The position numbers and the translations under genes are program-made. The notes beneath the pieces are model-generated. The model saw only the letters and a list, made by a program, of their open reading frames with translations. It was not told the DNA's origin and did not search any database. This document shows, in pieces, positions 50,454 through 62,464 of a stretch of 64,000 nt of DNA. This DNA is from Aquaspirillum sp. LM1 (GTDB lineage: Bacteria; Pseudomonadota; Gammaproteobacteria; Burkholderiales; Aquaspirillaceae): the NCBI RefSeq assembly GCF_002002905.1, contig NZ_CP019509.1, forward strand, positions 3,343,001-3,407,000, in the 5' to 3' direction. Position 1 is the stretch's first letter. Every line of letters starts with the position of its first letter.

Positions 50454-51677
50454 ATGGAACTGTCAGCACTGTACAAATGCGTCATCGGACTCGACGTCCA
50501 TCAGGCGCAAATCACCGCCTGCGCATTGATTCAGCAACCCGATGGCAGCACGCGCATCGAGCAGCGGCAGTTTGGCGGCTTTGCCCGCGACCGCCGGGAA
50601 CTCGCGGATTGGGCCGCTTCCTTGCACCCGGATGAAGTCGTGATGGAGAGCACCGGCATCTACTGGAAGAGCCCGTATGCCGCGCTGGAGGCAGTCGGCA
50701 TCCGCGCCAAGGTGGTGAATGCCCGCCACGTCAAGCATGTCCCTGGCCGCAAGACCGATGTGGGCGATGCCCATTGGCTGGCGATGCTGGCGCGGGCCGG
50801 TTTGTTGCGCGCCTCGTTTGTCCCGCCTGCAGCATTGCGCGAATTGCGCCTGATTGCCCGTCAGCGACAGAAACTGGTTGGCCAACTGGCCTCTGAGAAG
50901 AACCGGCTGCACAAAGTGCTGACCGACAGTGGAATTCGCCTTGGCGTAGTGGTCAGCGATCTGCATGGGCAATCTGCCCGCGCCATGGTCAAGGCGATCA
51001 TCGCCGGGCAAGCCCCACAACAGGTGATCAACCTGGCCAGCCGCCGACTGAAGGCCAGCCGTGAGGAGATCTTCGATGCCCTGCAAGGCGAGCTGACCGC
51101 CAGTCACCGCTTCGTGCTCGACGAACTGATGCAGCATATTGAGGAGATCGAAGCCAGGATCGACCGCTTCGACGTCCGATTGCTGGCTGGGCTTGAATCC
51201 GAGCGGGGCACGCTGGCGCTGCTGCAAACGATCCCTGGCGTTGACCTGATCGGCGCGGCGATGCTGTTGGTGGAAATTGGCTCGGACATGGGCGCCTTCG
51301 GCAGCGCAGATCGTTTGGCTTCGTGGGTTGGCGTTTGCCCGGGCAACAACGAGTCGGCGGGCAAGCGCAAGTCAGGCCACACCCGCAAGGGCAACCCATA
51401 TGTGCGCCGCCTGCTGTGCGAGTTTGCGCATGCCGCCAGTCGCACCACATCGGTGTTCAAGTCGAAGTTCCAGGCTCTTGTGGTCAGGCGTGGCTACAAA
51501 CGCGCCATTATTGCAATTGGTCACAAAATTCTGCGCACGCTGTTCTTCATGCTCAAGCGGCGCGAGCATTACCGGGATTGCGCGACGGATTACGAGGCGC
51601 TCTCTGTTCAGCGCAATGCCCCACGCTGGATCAAGGCGCTGACTAAATTTGGTTTTATCACGCCAGCCAGCGCCTGA
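50454..51677 (+). CDS. IS110-family transposase (DEDD recombinase)
   Basis: A 407-residue recombinase. The RuvC-like N-terminal domain has D14 (IGLDVHQ), E65 (VVMESTGIYW) and D102/D105 (RKTDVGDAHWLA), the full DEDD set. The C-terminal Tnp domain contains IPGVDLIGAAMLL and the Ser region GNNESAGKRKSGHTRKGN. Apparently intact. The ATG has AGGAAG upstream; an in-frame extension into the non-coding end is ignored. The enzyme would recombine a circular form of the element into a target chosen by its RNA. Confidence 0.95.
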   Translation: MELSALYKCVIGLDVHQAQITACALIQQPDGSTRIEQRQFGGFARDRRELADWAASLHPDEVVMESTGIYWKSPYAALEAVGIRAKVVNARHVKHVPGRKTDVGDAHWLAMLARAGLLRASFVPPAALRELRLIARQRQKLVGQLASEKNRLHKVLTDSGIRLGVVVSDLHGQSARAMVKAIIAGQAPQQVINLASRRLKASREEIFDALQGELTASHRFVLDELMQHIEEIEARIDRFDVRLLAGLESERGTLALLQTIPGVDLIGAAMLLVEIGSDMGAFGSADRLASWVGVCPGNNESAGKRKSGHTRKGNPYVRRLLCEFAHAASRTTSVFKSKFQALVVRRGYKRAIIAIGHKILRTLFFMLKRREHYRDCATDYEALSVQRNAPRWIKALTKFGFITPASA

Positions 51678-51763
51678 TTCTGCATGGGCGTTTTTTTACA
51701 TGGCCTTCGGGCCAGGGTGGCGCTCGTCCTGGTGGTGGGCTCTTTCACGCTAAATCGACTGAT

Positions 51764-53038
51764 TTATCTGCGGTTCAACGCCCGCGCGCCAATATCCCGG
51801 CGCAGCTGACGGCCATCAAACTGGATGGCGTCGGCCACGGCGTAAGCGGTTTCCCGCGCGCTTTGCACCGTCTCACCCAGACCCACCGCGCACAGCACCC
51901 GCCCGCCGCTGGTAACCAGCTGGCCATCGGCATTGAATGCGGTGCCGGCATGGAAGGTCATACTGTCGGCGCAGGCAGCCGGAATGCCGGTGATCACGTC
52001 GCCCTTGCGTGGGGCATCCGGGTAGCCGGCGGCGGCCAGCACCACGCCCATGGCCACGCGCGGATCCCAGTCGGCGCTGACCGTGTCCAGCTTGCCGTCG
52101 ATGCCGGCTTCCAGCAGCACGGTGAAGTCGCTGGTCAGACGGGCCATGATCGGCTGGGTTTCCGGGTCGCCAAAGCGGCAGTTGAACTCGATGGTGTACG
52201 GGTCGCCGTGGGCGTCGATCATCAGGCCGGCGTACAAAAAGCCGGTGTAGGTGTGGCCATCGGCCTGCATGCCGCGCACGGTCGGCAGGATGATGCGCTC
52301 CATCACCTTCTGGTGCACGGCCTCGGTGACCACCGGGGCTGGGCTGTACGCCCCCATGCCGCCGGTGTTCGGGCCTTGGTCGTTGTCCAGCAGGCGCTTG
52401 TGATCCTGGCTGGTGGCCATGGCCAGCACATGCTCGCCATCCACCATGACGATGAAGCTGGCTTCTTCGCCTTGCAGGAAGTCTTCAATCACCACGCGCG
52501 CGCCAGCGGCACCCATTTTGTTGCCCAGCAGCATGTCGTCGATGGCAGCGTGCGCTTCTTCCAGCGTCATCGCCACCACCACGCCCTTGCCGGCGGCCAG
52601 GCCGTCGGCCTTGATAACAATCGGCGCGCCCTTGCCGTCCACATAGGCGCGGGCAGCGGCAGCATCAGTGAAAGTCTGGTAGCCGGCAGTGGGAATACCG
52701 TGGCGCTGCATGAAGGCCTTGGCGAAGTCTTTCGAGCTTTCCAGCTGGGCGGCATACTGGGTGGGGCCAAAGATGCGCAGGCCGGCGGCGCGGAAAGCGT
52801 CTACCACGCCAGCAGCCAGCGGCGCTTCCGGGCCAACCACGGTGAAGGCAATGGCCTGTTCGCGGGCAAAGCTGACCAAGTCGGGAATGGCGCTCAGGGC
52901 AAGATTGGACAAACTGGCATCCAGCGCGGTGCCCGCGTTACCGGGGGCGACAAACACCTGGGTTACCCGTGGCGACTGGGCAATGCGCCAGGCCAGGGCG
53001 TGTTCACGGCCACCAGAGCCAATGACGAGAACTTTCAT
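51764..53038 (-). CDS. purD: Phosphoribosylamine-glycine ligase
   Basis: A 424-residue ATP-grasp enzyme, step two of de novo purine synthesis. N-terminal MKVLVIGSGGREHALAWRI, the ATP-grasp loop KADGLAAGKGVVVAM, and DHKRLLDNDQGPNTGGMGAY plus the metal-binding IEFNCRFGDPETQ are present. AGGAGTGC lies before the start. It follows purH with a 64-base gap in the same direction, the usual purHD order. The IS110-family element ends about 30 bases from its stop. Confidence 0.98.
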   Translation of the reverse strand: MKVLVIGSGGREHALAWRIAQSPRVTQVFVAPGNAGTALDASLSNLALSAIPDLVSFAREQAIAFTVVGPEAPLAAGVVDAFRAAGLRIFGPTQYAAQLESSKDFAKAFMQRHGIPTAGYQTFTDAAAARAYVDGKGAPIVIKADGLAAGKGVVVAMTLEEAHAAIDDMLLGNKMGAAGARVVIEDFLQGEEASFIVMVDGEHVLAMATSQDHKRLLDNDQGPNTGGMGAYSPAPVVTEAVHQKVMERIILPTVRGMQADGHTYTGFLYAGLMIDAHGDPYTIEFNCRFGDPETQPIMARLTSDFTVLLEAGIDGKLDTVSADWDPRVAMGVVLAAAGYPDAPRKGDVITGIPAACADSMTFHAGTAFNADGQLVTSGGRVLCAVGLGETVQSARETAYAVADAIQFDGRQLRRDIGARALNRR

Positions 53039-53102
53039 CGGGGAGCACTCCTTGTGCGCCCGGCCAGCGCACAGGCTGGCCGGGAGGGGGTCATCTGTCA
53101 GA

Positions 53103-54686
53103 TCAATGGCGGAAGTGGCGCACGCCGGTCAGCACCATGGCAATACCGTGCTCGTTGGCGGCAGCAAACACTTCTTCGTCACGCATCGAGCCACCCGGAT
53201 GGATGATGGCCTTGATGCCTTGCTCGGCAATCACGTCGATGCCGTCACGGAACGGGAAGAACGCATCCGAGGCAGCCACAGCGCCCACCAGCGGCAGGCC
53301 CGCGTCAGTGGCCTTGCGTGCAGCGATGCGGGTGGAATCCACCCGGCTCATCTGGCCAGCGCCAATACCGGCGGTCTGGCCATCCTTGCAGAATACGATG
53401 GCGTTGGATTTGACGAACTTGGCCACGCGCCAGGCAAACAGCAGGTCGGACATTTCCTGTTCGCTGGGGGCGCGCTCGGTGACCACGCGCAGCTCCGGCA
53501 GGGTGACGTTGCGCACGTCCGGGGTTTGCACCAGCACGCCGCCGCCAACGCGCTTGAGCTCGAACGGGTTGGCCCCGGCGGCCAGCGGGATTTCCAGCAC
53601 GCGCACATTCTTCTTGGCGGCGATCAGCGCCTTGGCTTCGGCGGTGAACGACGGGGCGAGCAGCACTTCCAGGAACTGGGCGCTGACCACTTCCACGGTG
53701 GCAGCGTCTACTTCACGGTTAAAGGCGATGATGCCGCCAAAGGCGCTGGTGGTGTCGGTGGCAAAGGCCAGACGATAGGCGCTGAGCGGATCGGCGGCCA
53801 CCGCCACGCCACACGGGTTGGCGTGCTTGACGATGACGCAGGCCGGGGCGTCGAAGGTCTTGACCGCTTCCCAGGCGGCGTCGGCGTCGGCGATATTGTT
53901 GTACGACAGTTCCTTGCCTTGCAGTTGGCGGTAGTTGGCGATGCTGCCGGCAGCCGGGTCGAGGTCGCGGTAGAACGCAGCGGCCTGGTGCGGGTTTTCG
54001 CCGTAGCGCATGTCCTGCACCTTGACCAATTGCAGGTTCAGGCGATTGGGGAAGGCCACCCGTTCCGGCGTACCAGTGACTTCACCTTCGGCCAGGCTGG
54101 TCAGGTAGTTGGAAATCGCGCCATCGTAGGCGGCGGTGTGGGTGAAGGCTTTTTTGGCCAGAGCAAAGCGGGTGGGCTTGGACAGCTTGCCGGCGTTGGC
54201 GCGCAGCTCTTCGCTCAGCGCGGCGTAGTCGGCGCTGTCGGTGACGATGGCCACATGCGCCCAGTTTTTGGCCGCCGAGCGCACCATGGTCGGGCCACCG
54301 ATATCGATGTTTTCGATGGCGTCTTCCAGCGTGCAGTCCGGGTTGGCGATGGTGGCTTCAAACGGATACAGATTGACGCACACCAGGTCGATGTTGCCAA
54401 TGCCGTGTTCGGCCATCTTGGCCACATGTTCGGGCAGGTCGCGCCGGCCCAGAATGCCGCCATGCACCTTGGGGTGCAGGGTTTTCACCCGGCCATCCAG
54501 CATTTCCGGAAAACCGGTGTAGTCGGCCACTTCGATCACCGGCAGGCCTTGTTCGGCCAGCAGCTTGGCGGTACCGCCAGTGGAGAGGATTTCCACCCCG
54601 GCCTGCGCCAGGGCCTGGGCAAATTCGACGATGCCGGTTTTGTCGGAAACGCTAATCAGCGCGCGGGTGATGGGTGTCATGGTCAA
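53103..54686 (-). CDS. purH: Bifunctional AICAR transformylase / IMP cyclohydrolase
   Basis: A 527-residue fusion enzyme for the last two steps to IMP. The N-terminal cyclohydrolase domain has [18 protein letters not shown] and [15 protein letters not shown]; the C-terminal transformylase domain contains the catalytic Lys-His in [10 protein letters not shown] and [12 protein letters not shown]. It ends in [10 protein letters not shown]. The gene runs fis-purH-purD on the minus strand. Confidence 0.98.
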   Translation of the reverse strand: MTMTPITRALISVSDKTGIVEFAQALAQAGVEILSTGGTAKLLAEQGLPVIEVADYTGFPEMLDGRVKTLHPKVHGGILGRRDLPEHVAKMAEHGIGNIDLVCVNLYPFEATIANPDCTLEDAIENIDIGGPTMVRSAAKNWAHVAIVTDSADYAALSEELRANAGKLSKPTRFALAKKAFTHTAAYDGAISNYLTSLAEGEVTGTPERVAFPNRLNLQLVKVQDMRYGENPHQAAAFYRDLDPAAGSIANYRQLQGKELSYNNIADADAAWEAVKTFDAPACVIVKHANPCGVAVAADPLSAYRLAFATDTTSAFGGIIAFNREVDAATVEVVSAQFLEVLLAPSFTAEAKALIAAKKNVRVLEIPLAAGANPFELKRVGGGVLVQTPDVRNVTLPELRVVTERAPSEQEMSDLLFAWRVAKFVKSNAIVFCKDGQTAGIGAGQMSRVDSTRIAARKATDAGLPLVGAVAASDAFFPFRDGIDVIAEQGIKAIIHPGGSMRDEEVFAAANEHGIAMVLTGVRHFRH

Positions 54687-54743
54687 CGGTTCGCTTGTGC
54701 TAAAGGGGATGGGAAAGACGTCAAAACAGGGGTCAGGCCCGGT

Positions 54744-54980
54744 TCAGATCAGATCGTACTGTTTCATTTTCTTGCGCAGGGTGTTGCGGTTCAGCCCCAG
54801 CAGCTCGGCGGCGCGGGTCTGGTTGCCTTGCGCGTGCGCCAGCACCACTTCGATCAGCGGTTTTTCCACCTGGGCCAGCACCATGTCGTAAATCGGCTGC
54901 GGCGCTTCGCCGTCCAGATCGAGAAAGTATTGCTGCATTGCCAGTCGCACGGAAGCGGCAATGTCGTCTTGGCTGTTCAT
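54744..54980 (-). CDS. fis: DNA-binding protein Fis
   Basis: A 78-residue nucleoid protein, shorter than E. coli Fis (98) but normal for betaproteobacteria. The C-terminal helix-turn-helix reads GNQTRAAELLGLNRNTLRKKMKQY. Fis bends DNA and controls growth-rate-dependent genes. It lies 24 bases after dusB as in E. coli, so dusB-fis operon organisation is retained, with purH next. Confidence 0.96.
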   Translation of the reverse strand: MNSQDDIAASVRLAMQQYFLDLDGEAPQPIYDMVLAQVEKPLIEVVLAHAQGNQTRAAELLGLNRNTLRKKMKQYDLI

Positions 54981-55004
54981 GATATCAGTCGTTTCTGCGT
55001 GTTT

Positions 55005-56054
55005 TCAGTATTCTGGCAAGGACTCAGCCTTGCAAAGGGCACCCTCGGCACCAGCGGGCAGCTCAAGGTAGCGCAGGCGCTCGCCGTGTTCGGCCAGGCG
55101 GTGAAAAAAACCGGCCACGGCGGCACGCTGGGCGGCGGTGTCTTCCAGCTGGTACATGGTCTGGCGAAAGGCGTTGCCGCCTTCCAGGCCACGGGTGTAC
55201 CAGGCAATATGCTTGCGGGCGATGCGGCAGCCGGCGTATTCCCCGTAAAACTGGTAAAGGTCATCCAGGTGGGCCAGCAGCACCTCGCAGATTTCCGCCA
55301 CTTCCGGCGGCGGCAGGCAGGTGCCGGTGTCCAGATAATGCTGGATTTCGCGAAAGATCCACGGCCTTCCCTGCGCGGCGCGGCCAATCATGATGCCGTC
55401 TGCGCCGGTGTAGTCGAGCACAAAGCGGGCTTTTTGCGGGCTGTCGATGTCGCCATTGGCCAGCACCGGAATGCCCACCGCCGCCTTCACCGCGCGGATG
55501 GTGTCGTATTCGGCCTGGCCGTGGTACATGTCTTCGCGGCTGCGCCCGTGCAGCGCCAGCGCGGCAATGCCGCTGTCTTCGGCCAGTTTGGCCACACGCA
55601 GCGCGGTGTTGTTGTCCCGGCTCCAGCCAGTGCGGGTTTTCAGCGTCACCGGCACGTCCACCGCGGCCACCACGGCATCGAGGATGCGCGCCACCAGCGG
55701 CTCGTCACGCAGCAGCGCCGAACCGGCAGCCACATTGCACACCTTCTTGGCCGGGCAGCCCATATTGATGTCGATGATCTGCGCGCCCTGCGCCACCGAC
55801 AACCGCGCGGCCTCGGCCATTTGCGCCGGATCGCCACCGGCAATCTGCACCACAATCGGGGCCACTTCGCCCTGGTGGTCGGCGCGGCGCAGGCTTTTCT
55901 TGCTGGCCCACAGCGCGGTGTTGGACGCCAGCATTTCGCTGACCGCCATGCCCGCGCCCATGCGTTTGCACAGCATGCGAAATGGCCGGTCGGTCACCCC
56001 CGCCATCGGGGCCACCACCAGTCGGTTGTTCAAGGTATACGGGCCGATCTGCAT
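55005..56054 (-). CDS. dusB: tRNA-dihydrouridine synthase B
   Basis: A 349-residue FMN enzyme reducing uridine in the tRNA D-loop. Seen: LVVAPMAGVTDRPFR, the catalytic Cys in INMGCPAKKVCN, VTLKTRTGWS, ALHGRSREDMYHG and GIPVLANGDI. I start at MQIGPYTLNNR because this matches the family N terminus; earlier in-frame codons and weak ribosome sites leave some doubt. It heads the dusB-fis operon. Confidence 0.95.
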   Translation of the reverse strand: MQIGPYTLNNRLVVAPMAGVTDRPFRMLCKRMGAGMAVSEMLASNTALWASKKSLRRADHQGEVAPIVVQIAGGDPAQMAEAARLSVAQGAQIIDINMGCPAKKVCNVAAGSALLRDEPLVARILDAVVAAVDVPVTLKTRTGWSRDNNTALRVAKLAEDSGIAALALHGRSREDMYHGQAEYDTIRAVKAAVGIPVLANGDIDSPQKARFVLDYTGADGIMIGRAAQGRPWIFREIQHYLDTGTCLPPPEVAEICEVLLAHLDDLYQFYGEYAGCRIARKHIAWYTRGLEGGNAFRQTMYQLEDTAAQRAAVAGFFHRLAEHGERLRYLELPAGAEGALCKAESLPEY

Positions 56055-56298
56055 GGTTGGGCTTTGGCGGGACGCGTGCGGGAAAAGGGAGGGCATTTTA
56101 ATGCGATTTCCGCCGCTGGTAAAAGAATTTTGCTTATTTTTTGACCAGCCGCAGGGGGAATCAGCCAGGCAGGCGGCATCCGGCTCAAGCCCGCTGCGCT
56201 TGCCGTCGATATGCATGAACCAGGCCGCCCTGAGCCCACCATGCCATGATAGTATGTTCCCCGTTTCGCATACCCCAGCTTATGTGAGTGATTCCATC

Positions 56299-57198
56299 AT
56301 GAAATCCGCCCTTCTGCGCCCCGCGCTGCCTGGCCTTGCCCTGTGCGCCAGTCTGTTTTTGACGGCGTGCACCACCCCGTACAGTGAAGCCCCGGTGGCC
56401 ACCAACTTTCCCAGCAGCAAGCAGCACAAGCTGCAAGCCGGCGCGCACTGGAATGTGATTGCCAACGACGCCGCCAGCACGCTGGTCAGTTCGATCCGGC
56501 TGGGCAAGGGCTGTATTGCCGCCTACCCGGATTGCAACCGGCTGGCGCTGCGCCCGCCCAAGGAACCCACGGCGTTTGCCCGAGGCTTCCACACCCTGCT
56601 GGCCACCGCCCTGGTCAACCAGGGCGTGCAACTGGCCCCGGATGCGGCGTCGGCCATGATGATGCCGGCCAACGTCACCACCACGGCCACCACGCCAGCC
56701 AGCCCACCGCGCGTGGTCAGCCGCAAGACAAAAACCAGCAAGGCGGGCAAGACCAGCAAAACCCAACGCAGCGTCATCCAGCGCCCGGCCAGCGTCCAGA
56801 TGGTCACGCTGACCCCGCCCGCGCCGCTGCGCCAGGAGCTGGAGGTGGATATCCAGGTGGTGAAGTTCTCACCAGGCCGGCTGGATGGCCGCTACTTTGT
56901 CAGTGGCACCGCGCTGAGCACTGGGGTGTGGGGCTTGCGTGGACTGTGGAGCCAAACCTCGCCACAGGGCGCTGGCGTGGGTGTGGCCCTGGGCATGACC
57001 TTCGACGCCTACCGCTGGTTCAGCTCTGAATTTGCCCGTGGCCCGCTGCCGCAGCTGGAAATGATTGTCACCGTATCGGCCTTGAGCAATGGCATTTATA
57101 TTGGCCGGGTCAGCAATCTGTATTATCTGTCTGACAACGACCTGTCGCTGTACGTGCCGGCCACGCCCACCCCGGTCTATCTCAACGGAGGTGCCTGA
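56299..57198 (+). CDS. Putative lipoprotein, function unknown
   Basis: A 299-residue lipoprotein with signal peptide and lipobox LTAC. The middle is Thr/Ser/Lys-rich and low complexity (TKTSKAGKTSKTQ), joining two predicted folded parts. The N-terminal part carries NDAASTLVSSIRLG; the C-terminal one GRYFVSGTALSTGVWGLRG. I do not recognise the family. Its stop overlaps the start of the FlgO-like gene (TGATG), so they act together, perhaps in the outer membrane or at the flagellar base. Confidence 0.75.
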   Translation: MKSALLRPALPGLALCASLFLTACTTPYSEAPVATNFPSSKQHKLQAGAHWNVIANDAASTLVSSIRLGKGCIAAYPDCNRLALRPPKEPTAFARGFHTLLATALVNQGVQLAPDAASAMMMPANVTTTATTPASPPRVVSRKTKTSKAGKTSKTQRSVIQRPASVQMVTLTPPAPLRQELEVDIQVVKFSPGRLDGRYFVSGTALSTGVWGLRGLWSQTSPQGAGVGVALGMTFDAYRWFSSEFARGPLPQLEMIVTVSALSNGIYIGRVSNLYYLSDNDLSLYVPATPTPVYLNGGA

Positions 57199-57758
57199 TG
57201 AACCGTCCACTCTTCCTGGCCCTGAGCGCGCTGAGCCTGACCCTGCTGGCCGGTTGCGCCAGCGACAGCCAGTATAGCCGCCCGCCGGAGCCCACCTACG
57301 AAGCCGCCGCCCGCAATGAGCTGGTCAGCACCAATTACCGTGCCGCCGATCACCTGCTCAGTCAGGTGCGCAGCTACGAAGACGACGGCCCGATGCTGGT
57401 GGCCACGCTGGTGAACATCGACGCGCTGGACCGCTCGTCCACCCTGGGCCGGCTGATTTCCGAACAGGTGGCCGCCCGCTTTGCCCAGCAAGGCCGGCGG
57501 ATGATCGAGCTGAAACTGCGCAACAATATGTATATGCGCAAAAGCGAAGGCGAGCTGGCGCTGACCCGGGAAATCACCGAAGTAGCCCGTCAGCATAATG
57601 CCAAGGCGGTGCTGCTGGGCAGCTATGGACTGAGCGGCGATTCGGTATTCATCAATCTGAAGGTGGTGCAACCGGGCAGCACGCTGGTACTGGCCGCCTA
57701 CGATTATGTGCTGCCGCTTAACCGCGAAATCCGCAGCCTGCTGGGCTTGCCGCGCTAA
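57198..57758 (+). CDS. FlgO-family outer membrane lipoprotein
   Basis: A 186-residue lipoprotein (lipobox LAGC). The FlgO domain is seen in PMLVATLVNIDALDRSSTLGRL and SEQVAARFAQQGRRMIELKL, ending AKAVLLGSYGLSGDSVFINL. FlgO of Vibrio supports flagellar motility and outer membrane integrity, but the family is broad. It overlaps the upstream lipoprotein gene by one base. The next lipoprotein gene is 130 bases further, probably with its own promoter. Confidence 0.85.
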   Translation: MNRPLFLALSALSLTLLAGCASDSQYSRPPEPTYEAAARNELVSTNYRAADHLLSQVRSYEDDGPMLVATLVNIDALDRSSTLGRLISEQVAARFAQQGRRMIELKLRNNMYMRKSEGELALTREITEVARQHNAKAVLLGSYGLSGDSVFINLKVVQPGSTLVLAAYDYVLPLNREIRSLLGLPR

Positions 57759-57888
57759 GCGGCGGCAACCTTGCTCGGCGCGCCAGCCTGCGCGCCAAAA
57801 TCTGGCATACTCTCGCGCGCATGGCGTCATGCGCGCGACCGCCGGCCCGGCCAAGGGCGGCGGTGGCCTCAGCCCGGAAAGGTAATTG

Positions 57889-58368
57889 ATGAAACAATTG
57901 GCAGGTTTTGTGCTGGCGCTCCTGGCCAGCGGGTGCTCGGCAGTGGGTTATCACGGCGGTGCCGTTACCGTCACGGATGGGTATTTTCTGGAGAAAAAAA
58001 TCACCCCGTTGTCCGGACGCGACGTGCAGATCACCATCTGGGCGCACGCCAACAGTGATGGCGTGCTGGAGCAAACCTTGCGCGAAGAAGCCCGCGCCTA
58101 TGGCCTGCGCCAGGATTGCCCAAGTACGGCGGTGGAAAACATGGTGTTTGGCCTGAGCAACGCCATGCTCGACGCCCGACGCTTTGTCCGCGCCACCGTG
58201 CGCTGCCAGAACTTCGGCTACACCGGCTACAACAACAGCGGCTATGGCAGCCCACAGCCCCTGAACGCCAATGCTCCGCTGCCGGAGCCGCTGATCCAGC
58301 CGAATATGAATAGCTATAGCAACAGCAGCAGCACCGGCAACACCAGCCGTGCGCAAAAAGCCCGCTGA
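57889..58368 (+). CDS. Putative lipoprotein, function unknown
   Basis: A 159-residue protein with a signal peptide and lipobox ASGC. The first 100 residues form a compact part (VQITIWAHANSDGVLEQTL) with two further Cys (in RQDCPS and VRCQNF) that may form a disulphide. The C terminus is Asn/Ser/Gly-rich and probably flexible. I do not recognise a family. GGAAAGG lies upstream of the ATG. It ends at a strong bidirectional terminator. Confidence 0.75.
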   Translation: MKQLAGFVLALLASGCSAVGYHGGAVTVTDGYFLEKKITPLSGRDVQITIWAHANSDGVLEQTLREEARAYGLRQDCPSTAVENMVFGLSNAMLDARRFVRATVRCQNFGYTGYNNSGYGSPQPLNANAPLPEPLIQPNMNSYSNSSSTGNTSRAQKAR

Positions 58369-58385
58369 CACGGGTCGTCAAAAAC

Positions 58386-58421
58386 AAAAACGGGACAGCG
58401 CCGATGGCCTGTCCCGTTTTT
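58386..58421. terminator. Bidirectional terminator between lipoprotein gene and rnpB
   Basis: AAAAACGGGACAG pairs with CTGTCCCGTTTTT around a ten-base loop. It serves the plus-strand lipoprotein gene and the minus-strand rnpB. Confidence 0.92.
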
Positions 58422-58436
58422 GCTGGCAATTCAAGC

Positions 58437-58838
58437 GCAAAGTCAGCCTGTAAGCCGGGTTCTGTACCGGTGTTGCCACCGGTGACAGTCATTCCTCTAG
58501 GCCGGCAGTTACCTGACGGCTCCAGCAATCTACCCGGGAACCATGCGGGCCACATGAACGTTCCCCTATTTGATCTTGCTCCGGATGGGGTTTAGCCTGC
58601 CGTCCGTGTTGCCACGTCCGCGGTGCGCTCTTACCGGAATGCCTGTTGCCAGCCATCCACCCCGAAGGGCCACCTTTTCACCCTTGCCTGTGCCGGTTGC
58701 CCGGCCATCGGCGGTTCTGCTCTCTGTTCCACTTTCCGTCGCCTCGCGACGCCCGGTCGTTAACCGGCATCCTGCCCTATGGAGCCCGGACTTTCCTCTC
58801 CCTGTAAACAGGCAGCGACTGTCCGGCTGACTTTGCCG
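58437..58838 (-). ncRNA. rnpB: RNase P RNA (type A)
   Basis: About 400 bases of the catalytic RNA that trims tRNA 5' ends. The ends pair as helix P1 (GCAAAGTCAGCC/GGCTGACTTTGC). Universal parts are present: AGAGGAAAGTCCGGGCTCC near the 5' end (CR I), GAGGAATGACTG and ACAGAACCCGGCTTA near the 3' end. A -10-like TACAAT lies at 58844-58849 (minus strand), matching the expected start. The exact ends are within a few bases. Confidence 0.96.
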
Positions 58839-59033
58839 GGGCGATTGTAGCACTGTGCGGGAACTTGGGGCGTAAAAGCGCACGGGCCAAAGAGAGCCAG
58901 CCGGCTGAACTGATGCCCTGGCGGCCAAAAGGGAGCGCCAACGCGGGGGAACAGGCAAGCCATCGACAGCAGCCCCAGCGCCCACAGGTGTGGATATTAT
59001 CGGCAGCACAGCCGCAAGACAGCCCCCTCCCAC

Positions 59034-60854
<1,821 letters not shown>

Positions 60855-61001
60855 AGGGGATATCCTCAGATCTGGATCGAGAGTAGGGAGTGATCCGGCC
60901 ATTTTACGCGGGAAGCCCCCGACGCGCTCATGCCGTTTAGTTAAAAAGGCGGCGCGCAACGGGGGCAAGGCAGTCTGGGTGGATAGTGGTGGCTATTCCA
61001 C

Positions 61002-62372
61002 TTAGCTACGCTTGACCGGACGCTGCCAGTGACTCAGGCTGATCTGCTTGGCGCGCGCCACGGTCAGTTGGCCGGATGGGGCGGCTTTGGTCAGCACCGA
61101 ACCGGCCCCCACCGTGGCACCCTCACCCACCGTCACCGGGGCCACCAGCATGGTGCCAGAGCCAATAAACGCACCGGCTTCGATGGTGGTGCGGAATTTG
61201 TTCACGCCATCGTAATTGCAGGTGATGGTGCCGGCACCCACGTTCACTTTGGCACCAATATCGGCATCGCCCACGTAACTGAGGTGGTTGACCTTGGCAC
61301 CGGCGGCCAGCACGCTGTTCTTGATTTCCACAAAATTGCCGATATGCACGGCCTCCCCCAGACGGGCACCGGGGCGCAGCCGGGCAAACGGGCCAATCCG
61401 CGCATCGGCGGCCACGTCGGCGCTTTCCAGATGGGAAAATGCTGCCACCTGGGTTCCGGCGGCCAGACTGACGTTTTTCAGCACGCAGTGAGGACCAATA
61501 ACCACGCCATCGCCCAGGCTGACCTGACCTTCAAATACGCAGTTGACGTCAATGCTGACATCCTGGCCACACTGTAGCTGGCCACGAATATCAATGCGGG
61601 CCGGGTCGGCCAGGGTGACACCGGCTTCGAGCAGGGCGCGGGCCTGGTTGGCCTGCAGAATGCGCTCCAGTTCGGCCAGTTGTACCTTGTTGTTCACCCC
61701 GGCAGCCTGCCAGGAGTCGGGGACTGCCACGCCATGTACCGCCACGCCATCACGCACCGCCAGGCCAATTACGTCTGTCAGATAGTATTCGCCCTGGGCA
61801 TTGCCGTTGTTCAGTTCGGCCAGCCAGCCGGCCAGCCGGGCATTAGGCAGCACCACGATGCCGGTGTTGATTTCCTGCAGGGCCTTTTCTGCCGGTGAAG
61901 CGTCTTTTTCTTCGACAATGCGCTGGATCTGGCCTTGGGCATTGCGCACGATGCGGCCATAGCCTGTGGGGTTAACCAGCGTATCGGTCAGCAGCGCCAC
62001 CTGGTCAGCCGGGGTATCGAGCAGACGGGCCAGAGTGTCGGCTTCGGTCAGCGGCACGTCGCCGTACAGCACCAGGGTGCGGCCATCGGCAGGCAGGTGC
62101 GGCAACGCCATTTTCACTGCGTGGCCGGTGCCCAGTTGCTCGGTTTGCAGGGCAAATGCCAGCGGACCGGGCTGGCTGGCAAAGGCGGCGCGAACCTGCT
62201 CGGCACCGTGGCCAATCACCACCACACACTGTGCCGGGGTGAGCGCCTGGGCCAGGTCGAGCACGCGGGCCAGCATGGGCCGGCCACCCAGCGGGTGCAG
62301 CACTTTGGGCAGGTTGGAATACATGCGTTTGCCGCGTCCCGCGGCGAGGATGACAACAGACACGGAATTCAT
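61002..62372 (-). CDS. glmU: Bifunctional N-acetylglucosamine-1-phosphate uridyltransferase / acetyltransferase
   Basis: A 456-residue enzyme giving UDP-GlcNAc. The N-terminal uridyltransferase has [20 protein letters not shown] and VLYGDVPL; the C-terminal half is a left-handed beta helix with hexapeptides such as [10 protein letters not shown] and [17 protein letters not shown], plus the SYVGDADIG segment. The ATG used has GAGG six bases before it. Together with glmS it makes the sugar nucleotide which the glycosyltransferases at 20-28 kb may use. Confidence 0.98.
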   Translation of the reverse strand: MNSVSVVILAAGRGKRMYSNLPKVLHPLGGRPMLARVLDLAQALTPAQCVVVIGHGAEQVRAAFASQPGPLAFALQTEQLGTGHAVKMALPHLPADGRTLVLYGDVPLTEADTLARLLDTPADQVALLTDTLVNPTGYGRIVRNAQGQIQRIVEEKDASPAEKALQEINTGIVVLPNARLAGWLAELNNGNAQGEYYLTDVIGLAVRDGVAVHGVAVPDSWQAAGVNNKVQLAELERILQANQARALLEAGVTLADPARIDIRGQLQCGQDVSIDVNCVFEGQVSLGDGVVIGPHCVLKNVSLAAGTQVAAFSHLESADVAADARIGPFARLRPGARLGEAVHIGNFVEIKNSVLAAGAKVNHLSYVGDADIGAKVNVGAGTITCNYDGVNKFRTTIEAGAFIGSGTMLVAPVTVGEGATVGAGSVLTKAAPSGQLTVARAKQISLSHWQRPVKRS

Positions 62373-62464
62373 GAACGGCCTCAAATCAGGGCTGCCACGC
62401 CGTATTGGCCAACGCTGGCCTGCCGGGCGGCAAGGATAAACAATGCCCAAGCATAACAAACAAA

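Larger units (their letters stand above)
50175..51735 (+). mobile_element. IS110-family insertion sequence
   Basis: Contains a DEDD transposase with a long non-coding left part. Subterminal inverted repeats AGCGCCACCC (50183-50192) and GGGTGGCGCT (51715-51724) suggest the IS1111 subgroup. Outer limits are approximate because this family leaves no target duplication. A T7 tract after the gene (about 51691) may end transcription. Confidence 0.75.

Noticed and set aside
52689-56144. 1151-codon plus-strand frame over purH, fis and dusB
   Set aside because: Antisense to three intact housekeeping genes; no domain recognisable.
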